A stretch of DNA of 64,000 nt from Hyphomicrobiales bacterium (GTDB lineage: Bacteria; Pseudomonadota; Alphaproteobacteria; Rhizobiales; Beijerinckiaceae): positions 1 through 64,000 of the forward strand of contig CANFLM010000004.1 in NCBI GenBank assembly GCA_947447895.1. Reading direction: 5' to 3'. The notes under the pieces are model-generated. The model did no database searches. It was not told where the DNA came from and saw nothing but the letters and a program-made list of their open reading frames with translations. Of the stretch, positions 1-7,668 are shown piece after piece; within the stretch, counting starts at the first letter, position 1, and the number at the start of each line of letters is the position of its first letter. Made by a program: the position numbers and the translations under genes.

Positions 1-94
1 CGTGCTTGCGGCAGACATCGGCTGTCTTCGAACCAGCCTCCTGCTCCTTCAAAATCCCGATAATCTGCTCTTCCGTAAACCGTGAACGCTTCAT
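1..94 (-). CDS. IS3-family transposase OrfA, N-terminal fragment (runs off the left edge)
   Basis: Reading the minus strand from the ATG at 94, the first residues are MKRSRFTEEQIIGILKEQ, followed by EAG-SKTADVCRKH. This is the characteristic N-terminus of OrfA of IS3-family elements, the helix-turn-helix subunit that binds the terminal repeats. Only about 31 codons are in the window, so OrfB and the far end of the element cannot be assessed. An AAGGAG-like ribosome binding site (CAAGGAGACGGATGAC in transcript sense) precedes the start. The frame is too short to stand out as a long ORF, and the call rests on the motif. Confidence 0.85.
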   Translation of the reverse strand, partial: MKRSRFTEEQIIGILKEQEAGSKTADVCRKH

Positions 95-160
95 GTCATC
101 CGTCTCCTTGTTTGCGACGGACTCTACCAAAAATTGGAGGGAGTTTAGGGGCTCAGGTCA
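1..160 (-). mobile_element. IS3-family insertion sequence, one end
   Basis: The orfA start is followed outward by a short leader ending in a terminus that reads TGACCTGAGCCCCTAAACTC on the minus strand (151-160 is the outermost part). Such TGA-type ends about 60-70 bp before orfA are typical of IS3-family elements. The boundary at 160 is inferred from that end. The matching end and the target duplication lie outside the window. The element sits about 40 bp beyond the stop codon of the methyltransferase gene. Confidence 0.7.
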
Positions 161-199
161 CCAAGCATGGCCATGCGCAAGCAAAAACCCGCGCTCATG

Positions 200-1243
200 T
201 CAGTTGGACCAGATATCGGCGATCCCGTTGGAGATCGGCAATGATGTTTCGAGTGTTCTCCGACGGGAGAAAAATTGTCCCATGTGGTCTTTGGAATAAC
301 ACAGGCCCATCTGTCGGTTGTCCTGATTTTGTTCGAAAAACAGTCCGTTCCGGTCGCGCAGCAAACGCGCGAGACCTGCCCCGTAGATACCGACCTGATG
401 TACGGACATTTCGGACATCGACAGCGTATTGATAGCAAGATCGAATGGCTGGCCAAGAAACGGGAAATAATAGTTTGGAAGCAGATTGATGCCTCGCTTG
501 GCCTCGCATCCGGCTTGCGTGACCCGTACCGGCCAATCCTGCACCATCGACAGGTACAATCCTGAAAACATCAATGATTCAGGCAAGTCGCAGATCCAGT
601 ATTCCGCATTCGGATAGGCCGACATGATGGCATAGGCCAGAGCACCGTATCCGCCGCCTATTTCAATGATCCTGGGGGTTTCCACCCGGTCGAGATGTTC
701 GAATACACCGCCGGTAGCCATCAAGGCCATGCGTTCCTGATAGGTGACAATATCGTTGTTCACGAAATCGCCGTCAACGAGCCAGCCCCTTTCGCCCAGC
801 ATCAGGGGAGCACGGTAAATCAAGCGTTCAGGCATCGTGGCCGTAAAAGCCTTCCACCGGACGATAACCTCGTTCTCCGGTTGATCGGGCTGGAAGTTGT
901 CAATATTCGGCGGTATCGGGTCGGTACAACTGAACCCAGCCCCATTGCGCAGATACAGCATATTGTAGCCTGTAAAGGGCTGGGCTCTCAGACGCAGAAA
1001 CCGCAGAGTGGGCCAATCAAGCCTGCTGAGCATGTGATAGGCGTTGATGTAGTCATTCGGGGCTGTCTCATGCCAATTGGCATCGGGAAGACTGAACAGA
1101 GGATCCAGGCCATATTGCCGGATCCGTTGTTGTCTCTGATCGACAGCCTGCGACACTTCGCGGCCGACATCATAAGCCGAAGCCAGCCGCCCGGTCGGCG
1201 GTTCGGTATTGTAGGCAAGGGGCACACGCTGAATTTTAACCAC
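200..1243 (-). CDS. Putative sugar O-methyltransferase
   Basis: This 347-residue protein has a Rossmann-type SAM-binding motif, IIEIGGGYGALA, at about residues 192-203. It is followed by an acidic strand end (WICDLPES), as in class I methyltransferases. The long N-terminal region before the motif and the C-terminal sequence resemble the putative sugar O-methyltransferase family found in surface-polysaccharide loci. The C-terminus ...IADIWSN looks natural, so the neighbouring IS element probably did not cut the gene. The formyltransferase gene on the same strand upstream suggests a shared role in decorating a surface sugar. The acceptor cannot be read from the sequence. Confidence 0.7.
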   Translation of the reverse strand: MVKIQRVPLAYNTEPPTGRLASAYDVGREVSQAVDQRQQRIRQYGLDPLFSLPDANWHETAPNDYINAYHMLSRLDWPTLRFLRLRAQPFTGYNMLYLRNGAGFSCTDPIPPNIDNFQPDQPENEVIVRWKAFTATMPERLIYRAPLMLGERGWLVDGDFVNNDIVTYQERMALMATGGVFEHLDRVETPRIIEIGGGYGALAYAIMSAYPNAEYWICDLPESLMFSGLYLSMVQDWPVRVTQAGCEAKRGINLLPNYYFPFLGQPFDLAINTLSMSEMSVHQVGIYGAGLARLLRDRNGLFFEQNQDNRQMGLCYSKDHMGQFFSRRRTLETSLPISNGIADIWSN

Positions 1244-1470
1244 AGTGACTCACGAACCACACCATCAACCCGTGCACCCCAGAAACGATGCACAAAACCA
1301 TACAATCAGGGGATCAGATATTCAATGCCACCCGGATTTCCCTATCAAACGCATTGGGGGCTGCAAGGTGCCGATCATGCAATGTCATCCCCTCTGGCAA
1401 AAGGCGTGACATTTGAACGTCCTGATCAGCCTGGCCACAAGTCTCCAGTGGCTGGCGGAAAAAATGATGT

Positions 1471-2220
1471 CTATTCAAGAACAAATCGGATGCCGTGCAA
1501 CCAATGGCTGTAGCGGTCCGGATGATCGCTATCAAAGCCAAGCCGGTATTTTTTGTCGTTAACGACCAGATAGGGGAAGACCTCGCCATCACTGTCGCCA
1601 AAGGCGGCAATCCTGCGTTTCAACTCGTGTTCGTCAACATCCAAGGGAATGTTGCAAATGGCCGCAAAATCCTTCTTTCGCGTCGGCGCCTTCTGCCACT
1701 CGACGTCAATGGTATCAAGATAGTCTGTCTTATTGACGAACATGGGACTTAATTGAACAAACATGTCCAGCATATGTGCCGTCGTCAGGTCGACCAATTC
1801 TTGCGGGCTTGTGTGGGGCGGGATTTCGAAATCGACCACCGACACAATTTTCCCGGCATCGATTTTGGGTGACATTTCATGAACGGTCACACCATATCGT
1901 TTTGCACCGTCATAGATGGCATATAAAAAAGGAGCCCACCCCGGATAGCTTGTCGAACCGGGATGGAAATTGTAGGAGCCGTATCCAATACGGCTCAGAA
2001 TTTTTTCCGGTATGTAATAGCGAGTTCCAAAAGAAATAAATCGTGATGACAACAGATAATCATCCGGCAAATCATATATTTGATTGGGATGCACAAGTTG
2101 CAGGACATTCATTGACGGATTATGGTTTAAAAGAATTGGTATCAAATAATTCGCATACGACCGCCCTGTCATCAAAATGATGTTGGAAAGCGCGAATTCA
2201 TTGTCCAAAAAACGCTTCAT
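1471..2220 (-). CDS. Formyltransferase-domain protein (methionyl-tRNA formyltransferase-like fold)
   Basis: About 249 residues from the ATG at 2220; a TTG at 2232 would add four residues and has no better ribosome binding site. The protein keeps the formyltransferase catalytic set: the N-x-H of YNFHPG (about N84, H86), a second His in VTVHEM (about H114) and the Asp of IDAG (about D121). Known relatives transfer a formyl group from N10-formyltetrahydrofolate to amino groups of sugars, glycinamide ribotide or Met-tRNA. Its length and its methyltransferase neighbour favour a sugar N-formyltransferase-like role over the housekeeping Fmt. A divergent paralogue lies at 60969-61724. The 5' flank is AT-rich. 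Confidence 0.7.
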   Translation of the reverse strand: MKRFLDNEFALSNIILMTGRSYANYLIPILLNHNPSMNVLQLVHPNQIYDLPDDYLLSSRFISFGTRYYIPEKILSRIGYGSYNFHPGSTSYPGWAPFLYAIYDGAKRYGVTVHEMSPKIDAGKIVSVVDFEIPPHTSPQELVDLTTAHMLDMFVQLSPMFVNKTDYLDTIDVEWQKAPTRKKDFAAICNIPLDVDEHELKRRIAAFGDSDGEVFPYLVVNDKKYRLGFDSDHPDRYSHWLHGIRFVLE

Positions 2221-2632
2221 TTGCGACCGCAACTCAGAAGTATCATTATTTTGACTCGGAATCCGTTAATAGCACCAAATGAACAGATTGTTTTCTGAAT
2301 GTGGCATGATGGTTAATCCGCTTCCCGACAGCGCCCTGATTGATTTGCACAAAAGAGCGCTTAAAAATCCTGCATCATCGGCAATTTTACAAATAATCGG
2401 AATATTTCACCCATTGAGTAGGATTATTTGATCACACAAAACAATGTGATTGCGCACAAGACACATGCATTAAATACACCCATAGGTAGAAAATATAAAA
2501 TTATTCAACCAGTATTTCTTGTAAAAAAATAAATTATCATTTGTAAAATTTAATTAAATTGATAAATAGAATGAAATTTACTGCTGATTCAAATCATTTA
2601 ATAATTGTCAATTTCTAAAGGGAATCTGAGAT
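2221..2632. other. AT-rich intergenic gap
   Basis: This stretch of roughly 400 bases lies between two divergently oriented genes and has no credible reading frame. It is visibly AT-rich, especially 2460-2620, with runs such as TAAAATTATTC and AATAAATTATC, in contrast to the GC-rich bulk of the window. It must hold the promoters of both flanking genes. I could not single out a convincing -35/-10 pair among the many AT-rich hexamers. Confidence 0.6.
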
Positions 2633-3349
2633 ATGAATTCAATATTTTTAATTGCTGTTGCAACAATCGGTTGTGCTTCTGTCTCGTTTGCCACAGATCA
2701 TCCATCACCCAAGACAGCCACCTTGCCACCGCCGCCGCCTGCCGTGAAGTGGGAAGGATTTTATGTCGGCGCACAAGGTGGGTGGCAGGATTTTCGCAAC
2801 TCTTTCTCCGATATTGGAATTGGTGCGTCCATCGGTGACGATACTTTTGCAACAAGGAGACGCAACTCCTTCATTGGTGGCGCCAAGGCAGGCTATGATA
2901 TGTCATTTCATAATGTTGTTTATGGCATTGTGGCGGATGTTGATGCTGGACATTCAGGAAATAGATATTGGAATCCGAATGGCTGGGGATTCAGTCAGAA
3001 ATTGCGTGTTCAAGGCTCTCTGAGGGCTCGCGCTGGCATCTCTTTCGGCGATGCACTTTTTTATGCTACGGCAGGCATAACCGGAGCAAAATTTTCTACC
3101 GCCTATTACGAAGGTACAGACCCAAACCCCTTATTCAATTTTCCCGACAATAAAGTAGGATGGACTGTGGGCGCAGGGTTCGAATACATGATGGATAACA
3201 ATTGGTCAGCGCTTCTTGAATATCGTTATTCAGATTACGGCCGTATTGTAAATCAAGCTCCAAATCCCTGGACGAATTATACAGATACACATCGTATGAC
3301 GACAAACACTGTTCGGGTGGGTATCAACTATCGTTTTGGCCAACAATAA
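2633..3349 (+). CDS. Outer-membrane beta-barrel protein, Omp25/31-like
   Basis: This 238-residue protein begins with a Sec signal peptide ending near SVSFA (about residue 20). A short proline-rich linker (PPPPPAVKWEGFYVGAQGG) is followed by alternating aromatic/glycine strands and a C-terminus of TVRVGINYRFGQQ. The WEGFYVGAQGG start of the barrel and the aromatic last strand are hallmarks of the alphaproteobacterial Omp25/Omp31/RopB porin-like family (OmpA-type eight-stranded barrel). Likely place: outer membrane. GGAATCTGAGAT lies just upstream of the ATG as a weak ribosome binding site. Base composition is lower in GC than most genes of the window, in keeping with the flanking gap. Confidence 0.82.
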   Translation: MNSIFLIAVATIGCASVSFATDHPSPKTATLPPPPPAVKWEGFYVGAQGGWQDFRNSFSDIGIGASIGDDTFATRRRNSFIGGAKAGYDMSFHNVVYGIVADVDAGHSGNRYWNPNGWGFSQKLRVQGSLRARAGISFGDALFYATAGITGAKFSTAYYEGTDPNPLFNFPDNKVGWTVGAGFEYMMDNNWSALLEYRYSDYGRIVNQAPNPWTNYTDTHRMTTNTVRVGINYRFGQQ

Positions 3350-3506
3350 TCCGGTGGGCTTTGATGGTCTTGGCATAAGCAATTCACTCTGCTTTGATAA
3401 GGTCCGGCTTGATCCTGTGCTCATCCGTTTTATGCTATCGGAATGAGGAATAAATGTTCCCGATCGGGGATATGATGTTCTGCTCCACTCCGATAAAGTG
3501 TCCAAT

Positions 3507-4151
3507 ATGGTCGAACCATCCCAATTTGTTCTCTATGTGGCCGCAGCCTTGGTGCTGGCCATCGCACCGGGACCGGGTCTTTTTTACGTCGCCGCACGAA
3601 CATTGTCCGGTGGACGCAAAGACGGCATCGCCTCCAGCCTTGGGACTGCTTGTGGCGGCATGGTACATGTGGTTGCCGGCAGTCTGGGTCTCTCCGCCCT
3701 CATTCTGGCGAATGCCCAACTGTTTTCGACCTTGAAATTGATGGGTGCAGTCTATCTGGTCTGGCTCGGCTTTCGCACCATTCAAACCGTCTCGCACAAG
3801 CCCAATGTCGTGTTTCCAGAAATCGAAACCGCGACATCCCTCCTGAAAGCCTTTCGTGAAGGTACCATTGTTGAGGCGCTCAACCCGAAAACGGCGGCAT
3901 TTTTCCTGGCCTTTGTTCCGCAATTCATCGAACCGGCCCACGGATCTATCGCATTGCAGTTTGTGTTTCTGGGCTTTATCTCGGTGGCGCTGAATACAGG
4001 TGCCGATATAGCCATTGTCTTTATAGCCCACCGGATCAAAACCATTGCCGCTTCCTGCCCCCGCTTGATGCGTAATCTCCAGATAGGATCGGGGGGAGTG
4101 ATGGTCGCGCTGGGGGTTGGTCTGGCGCTGGGCGGTCACAACGACCGATAA
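3507..4151 (+). CDS. LysE/RhtB-family amino-acid exporter
   Basis: About 214 residues from the ATG at 3507; a GTG at 3498 would add three. The N-terminal helix ends in the family motif APGPGLFYVAARTLSGG (about residues 18-34), as in LysE/RhtB exporters, which read xxPGPn. Five or six hydrophobic segments follow, including GGMVHVVAGSLGLSALIL, a central VEALNPKTAAFFLAFVPQF segment and a C-terminal glycine-rich helix. The protein should export amino acids or derivatives across the inner membrane. It stands alone, with no adjacent LysG-type regulator, so the substrate is unknown. Confidence 0.88.
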   Translation: MVEPSQFVLYVAAALVLAIAPGPGLFYVAARTLSGGRKDGIASSLGTACGGMVHVVAGSLGLSALILANAQLFSTLKLMGAVYLVWLGFRTIQTVSHKPNVVFPEIETATSLLKAFREGTIVEALNPKTAAFFLAFVPQFIEPAHGSIALQFVFLGFISVALNTGADIAIVFIAHRIKTIAASCPRLMRNLQIGSGGVMVALGVGLALGGHNDR

Positions 4152-4289
4152 GGGCTTATGCCATTGTCGAAACCACCGCTATTTCGATCATCAATTAAAA
4201 CTTGCAAATTGTTTTGAAGACTATTTAGATTAAACTGTCGTTGTAAGATTATCTATCCCTTTTCTTAAGCAAATCCTAGAGGTATCGTT

Positions 4290-4562
4290 GTGCGTCAATC
4301 CAAAACAATTCTTTGCATGGCTCTGCTGATTGGCTCCATGCAACCCGTTTTTGCTGGTGTGAATACTGGCAATATGACATCAGCCCGTTTCATCACGGCC
4401 CCATCGGACATCCAGTCCGTCGCTGTGCGTTGCGGTCCCGGCACGTTTGAAAACCACCGCGGCGTCTGCCGTCCAGCCAGCGAAAGGCGTTCCTATTCGA
4501 ACAGCGCCTGCCCTCCAGGCTATCATCTTGGTCCCCACCGGAAGTGGTGCTGGCCGAACTGA
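4290..4562 (+). CDS. Small secreted cysteine-containing protein
   Basis: This 90-residue protein starts at a GTG (4290) behind an AGAGG ribosome binding site at 4278-4282. A signal peptide ends near PVFAG (about residue 23). The mature part carries four cysteines in two similar blocks, RCGPGTFENHRGVCRP and ACPPGYHLGPHRKWCWPN. Each has the pattern C-x-PG-(x)n-C and could form one disulfide. The blocks resemble the small exported GCG/CRPN-type proteins of alphaproteobacteria. The function is unknown. It is probably monocistronic, with a convergent enolase-family gene downstream. Confidence 0.75.
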   Translation: MRQSKTILCMALLIGSMQPVFAGVNTGNMTSARFITAPSDIQSVAVRCGPGTFENHRGVCRPASERRSYSNSACPPGYHLGPHRKWCWPN

Positions 4563-4570
4563 TCACTTAC

Positions 4571-4615
4571 GGGGCTAGGATTGAGAGCCTGAATAGGGCC
4601 ATTGAATTTAGCCCC
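4571..4615. terminator. Possible hairpin between convergent genes
   Basis: GGGGCTA at 4571-4577 is the exact inverse of TAGCCCC at 4609-4615. The arms sit between the stop codons of the convergent genes ending at 4562 and 4621. The 31-base loop is long and there is no T-run, so termination is only a suggestion. Confidence 0.3.
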
Positions 4616-4620
4616 GCCCA

Positions 4621-5757
4621 CTATTTGCTGCCGCCGCTGAAGTGCGTGCGCACCTTTTCAGATGTCAGCGCGTGGCGGGCAATGGCAGACCAGTCGAAGA
4701 CCATGCCGTGACCCGGTTTTTGAGAGGCTTGGCCCAAACCATCCCTAACCACGATCGGCTCGGCCAGCAGGCCCAGTTCGGTCAGGCTGCCGCCCACCAC
4801 ATTTTCCAGCATGAAACTGTTTTGGACGCCGCACAGCAGATGCAGCGACAATTCCATCATGAAATGCGGGGCCACCTGGCGTCCGAAAGCCTGCGACAGA
4901 TGGGCGATCTTGTGCCATTCGGTGATGCCGCCGACAAAGGCCACATCGGCCTGCACGAAATCCACCGCTTCGGCCTGCAGATAGGCCAGAACCTGTTCGC
5001 GGCTATAAAGACTCTCGCCCAAGGCGATCGGCGTGGTGATGGCGCGCTTGAGGGCGGCATGGCCGTTGATGTCCTGATAGAGCATCGGCTCCTCGATCCA
5101 GCCCAGATGCAGCGCATCCAGCCGCGTCCCCTTCTGGATGGCCTCAGAAGCCGTCCACTTCTGGTTGAGATCGACCAGCACCCGCCTGTCGCGGCCAATC
5201 ACCTCCTGCACTCTGGTGATCCGCTCGATATCCTCCTCGAAATCCTCCTTGCCGATCTTGATCTTCACGGCCCGATAGCCTTGGGCCTTGTAATCGGCCG
5301 CGCGGCGGACCAGATCGGCAGTCGTATCGGTTGCGCTGAGATTGATCTCGCTGATATAGGCCGGAATGGTTTCACGCGCCCCGCCCAGTAATTGGTAGAG
5401 CGGCTGGCCGGAATGCTGGCCGATCAGATCCCACACCGCGATGTCAATGGCGGCCATCGCCATCGCATTGACGCCCAGCCCCAAGCGGCGCGATTGCCGG
5501 CTCATTTTCGACCAGATCCGCTCGTAATCCAGCGGGTTCATCCCGATCACCAGTGCCGCCAGATAGTCCTCGATCAGAGCCTTGATGACTGTTCCGCCAA
5601 TATCGACCGTATAGGTCAGGCCCGTGCCTGTCAGGCCGGTATCGGTTTTCAATTCAACGAAAACCAGTTCCAGGCCGTCGACCTTATTGGTGGCATCTTC
5701 CCATGGCGAGGCCGGAGGCAAACGGCAGGCATGAGCGGTGACGCTTTCGATTTTCAT
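4621..5757 (-). CDS. Mandelate racemase / muconate lactonizing enzyme-family protein (enolase superfamily), copy 1
   Basis: I start the protein at MKIES (5757), giving 378 residues; the frame extends upstream but without family-like sequence. The barrel residues are in place: K-x-K in VKIKIG (about K165, K167), metal ligands in LVDLNQ (D196), WIEEPM (E222) and ALGES (E248), and a His in VAPHFM (H298). This layout fits acid-sugar dehydratases or racemases of the MR group. It is transcribed away from a TRAP transporter that is followed by a second family member. The pair probably acts on an aldonate, aldarate or uronate brought in by that transporter. The exact substrate cannot be assigned. Confidence 0.85.
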   Translation of the reverse strand: MKIESVTAHACRLPPASPWEDATNKVDGLELVFVELKTDTGLTGTGLTYTVDIGGTVIKALIEDYLAALVIGMNPLDYERIWSKMSRQSRRLGLGVNAMAMAAIDIAVWDLIGQHSGQPLYQLLGGARETIPAYISEINLSATDTTADLVRRAADYKAQGYRAVKIKIGKEDFEEDIERITRVQEVIGRDRRVLVDLNQKWTASEAIQKGTRLDALHLGWIEEPMLYQDINGHAALKRAITTPIALGESLYSREQVLAYLQAEAVDFVQADVAFVGGITEWHKIAHLSQAFGRQVAPHFMMELSLHLLCGVQNSFMLENVVGGSLTELGLLAEPIVVRDGLGQASQKPGHGMVFDWSAIARHALTSEKVRTHFSGGSK

Positions 5758-6004
5758 GGGGAGGTTGCCCTGACTGGCTTGGCTGCACAAACAGCTTTTA
5801 AAGGATAATTCTAGCGGTCGGGGGGTGATTTTGTCAAAATAGCCTGATTTGAGGCCAAATGGAGGCCTCACACCTTGTCAGACAAAACAGGAAGATGGTA
5901 ATGACATGTCAGTGAGAGCGCACTCAAAAACGCTCCGGTCGAATTTGTCGCGTAACCTGATCCGATAAAGCTGATCCGAGAACATTCAAGCGAGGGGAAA
6001 CATC
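5758..6004. promoter_or_regulatory. Divergent control region with three palindromes
   Basis: The gap separates the divergent enolase gene and TRAP operon. It holds GAGGCC (5851-5856) facing GGCCTC (5864-5869), the inverted repeat TTGTC-A-GACAA (5875-5885), and the perfect decamer TGACATGTCA (5902-5911). A direct repeat of CTGATCCGA occurs at 5957-5965 and 5971-5979. The dctP ribosome binding site GAGGGGAAA is at 5992-6000. The palindromes are good operator candidates for a regulator encoded elsewhere, since no regulator gene adjoins this locus. Confidence 0.5.
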
Positions 6005-6997
6005 ATGTTAAAACGTCACTTATTGCAAATGGCATTCGCCGCAGCCGTATCTGTGGCCGTTATTCCGGCTTCGGTCGCACCTGCTGCCGCGCAGACCAAG
6101 CTGAAATGGGCGCATGTCTATGAAGTGTCCGAGCCATTCCACAAATGGTCTGTCTGGGCTGCCGAAGAAATCGGCAAGCGCACTGCCGGCCGCTATGCCA
6201 TCGACGTGTTTCCGGCCTCGCAGCTGGGCAAGGAAGCCGACATCAACCAGGGCCTCAAACTGGGCACTGTCGATATCATCATCTCAGGTTCGAGCTTTGC
6301 CGCCCGCGATTTCGCGCCGATCGGCGTGGGCTATTATCCCTTCACCTTCCGCGATGCCGATCACCTGCTGAAATATGCCAAGAGCGACATTTTCATCGAA
6401 TTGGCCAAAGGCTATGAGGACAAAAGCGGCGGCAACCATATTACCGCCCTGAACTATTACGGCACACGCCACACCAGCTCCAACCGCCCCATTGCTAAAT
6501 GCGCGGATATGAAGGGCCTGAAAATGCGCGTGCCGGATGTGCCGGCCTATCTGGCCATGCCGAAGGCGTGCGGCGCCAACACCACCCCGATCGCTTTTGC
6601 CGAAGTCTATCTGGCTTTGCAGAACGGCACTGTGGAAGCCCAGGAAAATCCTCTGACCACCATCGAAGCCAAGAAGTTCTATGAAGTGCAAAAGCACATC
6701 GTGCTGACCGGCCACATTGTCGACCATCTCAACACCGTGGTGTCCGGTAAGGTCTGGAAGTCTCTGTCGGATGCCGACAAGAAAATCTTCACCGATGTCA
6801 CTCAGGAAGCGGCTGCCAAAACCACCGTCGACATCATCAAGCGTGAAGGCGAACTGGTCGACGAGTTCAAGAAAATGGGCGTGACTGTGACCCAGATCGA
6901 CCGCGCCGAATTCCTCGATGCCGTCAACAAGAGCACCACTTTCGAACAGTTCGGCTATCGCAAGGCCGATTGGGACAAGATCCAGGCCATCAAATAA
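6005..6997 (+). CDS. dctP: TRAP transporter substrate-binding protein, DctP family
   Basis: This 330-residue protein has a Sec signal peptide (cleavage near PAAAQ, about residue 29). It is followed by the periplasmic two-lobed DctP/SiaP fold: LKWAHVYEVSEPFHKW, the FPASQLGKE strand, the conserved GLKMRVPDVPAY region that supplies the carboxylate-binding Arg (about R176), and ALQNGTVEAQENP. DctP proteins bind organic or sugar acids and hand them to the DctQM membrane complex. It is the first gene of dctPQM plus an enolase-family enzyme. A strong hairpin follows the stop codon and probably gives this gene more transcript than the membrane genes. Confidence 0.92.
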   Translation: MLKRHLLQMAFAAAVSVAVIPASVAPAAAQTKLKWAHVYEVSEPFHKWSVWAAEEIGKRTAGRYAIDVFPASQLGKEADINQGLKLGTVDIIISGSSFAARDFAPIGVGYYPFTFRDADHLLKYAKSDIFIELAKGYEDKSGGNHITALNYYGTRHTSSNRPIAKCADMKGLKMRVPDVPAYLAMPKACGANTTPIAFAEVYLALQNGTVEAQENPLTTIEAKKFYEVQKHIVLTGHIVDHLNTVVSGKVWKSLSDADKKIFTDVTQEAAAKTTVDIIKREGELVDEFKKMGVTVTQIDRAEFLDAVNKSTTFEQFGYRKADWDKIQAIK

Positions 6998-7022
6998 GTT
7001 CTGGACCAACCCGTTCCTATTT

Positions 7023-7047
7023 TGGCGGGGCTGTTCGGGCCCCGCCA
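7023..7047 (+). terminator. Hairpin between dctP and dctQ
   Basis: The nine-base arms TGGCGGGGC (7023-7031) and GCCCCGCCA (7039-7047) are exact inverses with a seven-base loop, followed by CTTTTCG. The very stable stem with a short T-tract just after the binding-protein gene suggests partial termination or 3'-end protection of a dctP transcript. Similar elements follow both livK genes in this window. Confidence 0.6.
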
Positions 7048-7089
7048 CTTTTCGTTTCCATTATCGATTGATCGAATAAAGGCTAGCAG

Positions 7090-7668
7090 ATGACAAGCGA
7101 TCCCCATCCGGCACCGGATGCCCATATGCCGCTGATCAGCATTGATGATCACGCGCCGGTCGATCTGTCCGGTCACAACGCACCGGAAGACTGGCTGGCG
7201 CTCGGCCTGTTCTGGTTGATGTGCACGGTGGTGTTCCTGCAGTTTTTTACACGCTATGTGCTCAATGATTCCTTCGCCTGGACCGAGGAAATTGCCCGCT
7301 ATGTGCTGATTGCGGTGATCTATGTCGGCACCGCCATGTGCGTGCGCCGCAACCGCCATATCCATGTCGATTTCATCTACCGGCTGCTGCCGGCCTCTGC
7401 CGGCCGTATTCTGTCCACCTTTGTGGACGTGTTGCGCATCGTGTTTTTTGCCTATGCGACATGGATCATGTGGAAGCTGATGGCCATTATCGGATCGGAT
7501 GAAATGACCATGATCAAACTGCCGATGAATGTGATCTATTATTTTGTGGTCGGCGGTCTGGCTGTATCGGCGCTCCGTTCCGTGCAGGTGGCAATCGAGA
7601 ACTGGCGTCAGGGCTATTCCATTCTGGAAAACCCGGAAGCCTATATGGATGAAGGGAATACGATCTGA
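7090..7668 (+). CDS. dctQ: TRAP transporter small permease, DctQ family
   Basis: This 192-residue inner-membrane protein has four hydrophobic segments and the DctQ signature around FAWTEEIARYVLIAVIYVG (about residues 60-78), followed by RRNRHIHVDFIY. DctQ forms the stator-like partner of the DctM transport subunit. The roughly 35-residue hydrophilic N-terminus before the first helix is somewhat long. The stop codon overlaps the dctM start by one base (TGATG at 7666-7670), so the two are translationally coupled. Confidence 0.92.
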   Translation: MTSDPHPAPDAHMPLISIDDHAPVDLSGHNAPEDWLALGLFWLMCTVVFLQFFTRYVLNDSFAWTEEIARYVLIAVIYVGTAMCVRRNRHIHVDFIYRLLPASAGRILSTFVDVLRIVFFAYATWIMWKLMAIIGSDEMTMIKLPMNVIYYFVVGGLAVSALRSVQVAIENWRQGYSILENPEAYMDEGNTI

